Shown here: one piece after another, positions 5,466 to 5,642 of the stretch
How the letters are laid out: the number at the start of each line of letters is the position of its first letter
How positions within the stretch are numbered: position 1 is the stretch's first letter
Source of the DNA: a bacterium
Lineage (GTDB): Bacteria > Armatimonadota > Chthonomonadetes > Chthonomonadales > Chthonomonadaceae
Assembly: GCA_021805405.1 (NCBI GenBank)
Contig: JAJZFK010000448.1
Span: 1 to 5,642 of the forward strand
DNA: 5,642 nucleotides
Direction of reading: 5' to 3'
The notes under the pieces: model-generated
What the model was told of the DNA's origin: nothing
Databases searched by the model: none
Seen by the model: only the letters and a program-made list of their open reading frames with translations
Program-made: the position numbers and the translations under genes

Positions 5466-5492
5466 CACATTAAATTTCGCACATCCTCGCCT

Positions 5493-5526
5493 TAGGGCCG
5501 GTAACCTTGCAAGGTTACCGGCCCTA
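5493..5526. terminator. Perfect 34-bp palindrome after the HAF-repeat gene, terminator-like without a U-tract
   Basis: The sequence runs from TAGGGCCGGTAACCTTG (5493-5509) to its exact reverse complement (5510-5526), centred between 5509 and 5510, with no mismatch. As RNA it would form a long GC-rich hairpin with a minimal loop over TTGCAA. It begins 28 nt after the stop codon, where a terminator belongs. The bases after it (CTACCATGTAGGG) are not a U-run on either strand, so classical intrinsic termination is uncertain. It may be a hairpin-only terminator, a 3'-end stabiliser, or a binding site for a dimeric protein. Confidence 0.6.
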
Positions 5527-5602
5527 CTACCATGTAGGGTACTTAGTTACACGTTTACCAACTCGTTTTCACCTGTACCCGCACACGTCCCAGGAAATTG
5601 TT

Positions 5603-5642
5603 AAAAAAATTTGTTGACAGACTAGATATAGTGTGATATTCT
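5603..5642 (+). promoter_or_regulatory. Strong sigma-70-type promoter at the right edge
   Basis: A perfect TTGACA at 5614-5619 is followed by exactly 17 bp and then TATTCT (4/6) at 5637-5642. TG at 5634-5635 gives an extended -10. An A/T tract at 5603-5612 lies where an UP element would be. The -10 ends on the last base of the window, so transcription would begin just outside and the gene served is not visible. Confidence 0.65.

Overview
The window is about half G+C and looks like an ordinary bacterial chromosome segment. The genes have Shine-Dalgarno sites, ATG starts and sigma-70-type promoters. The lineage cannot be fixed from the sequence. The exported protein on the right, with HAF repeats and a PEP-CTERM-like tail, points to a diderm bacterium that may use an exosortase-type anchoring system. 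Such proteins are known in Proteobacteria, Cyanobacteria, Acidobacteriota, Planctomycetota and Armatimonadota, among others. No transposase, integrase, CRISPR array, rRNA or convincing tRNA was found.

Layout, left to right. (1) Positions 1-129 (+) hold the last 42 codons of a gene cut by the window edge. (2) Positions 130-508 have no convincing gene, but carry small perfect hairpins and four copies of one heptamer. (3) Positions 3730-509 (-) are three genes in one direction: guaB (IMP dehydrogenase), then trxB (thioredoxin reductase) after 74-75 bp, then an unrecognised 171-residue soluble protein after 117 bp. A good extended -10 promoter precedes guaB. No clear promoter or intrinsic terminator was seen between the three genes, so a single transcript is plausible. 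(4) Positions 3731-4265 are a divergent intergenic region with a promoter for each side and a leader of about 250 nt on the right. (5) Positions 4266-5465 (+) encode an exported 399-residue protein: signal peptide, seven HAF-type repeats, and a variant PEP-CTERM-like tail. (6) It is followed by a perfect 34-bp palindrome that probably ends or protects its transcript. (7) The last 40 bases are a strong-looking rightward promoter for a gene beyond the window.

guaB and trxB are housekeeping genes: GMP synthesis and thiol redox balance. Their link to the small unknown protein rests only on position. The exported repeat protein is probably a separate transcription unit. I found no clearly new multi-gene system. 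The most interesting items are the seven-unit repeat protein with its atypical tail, the perfect palindrome with an overlapping alternative hairpin, and the unknown gene behind trxB.
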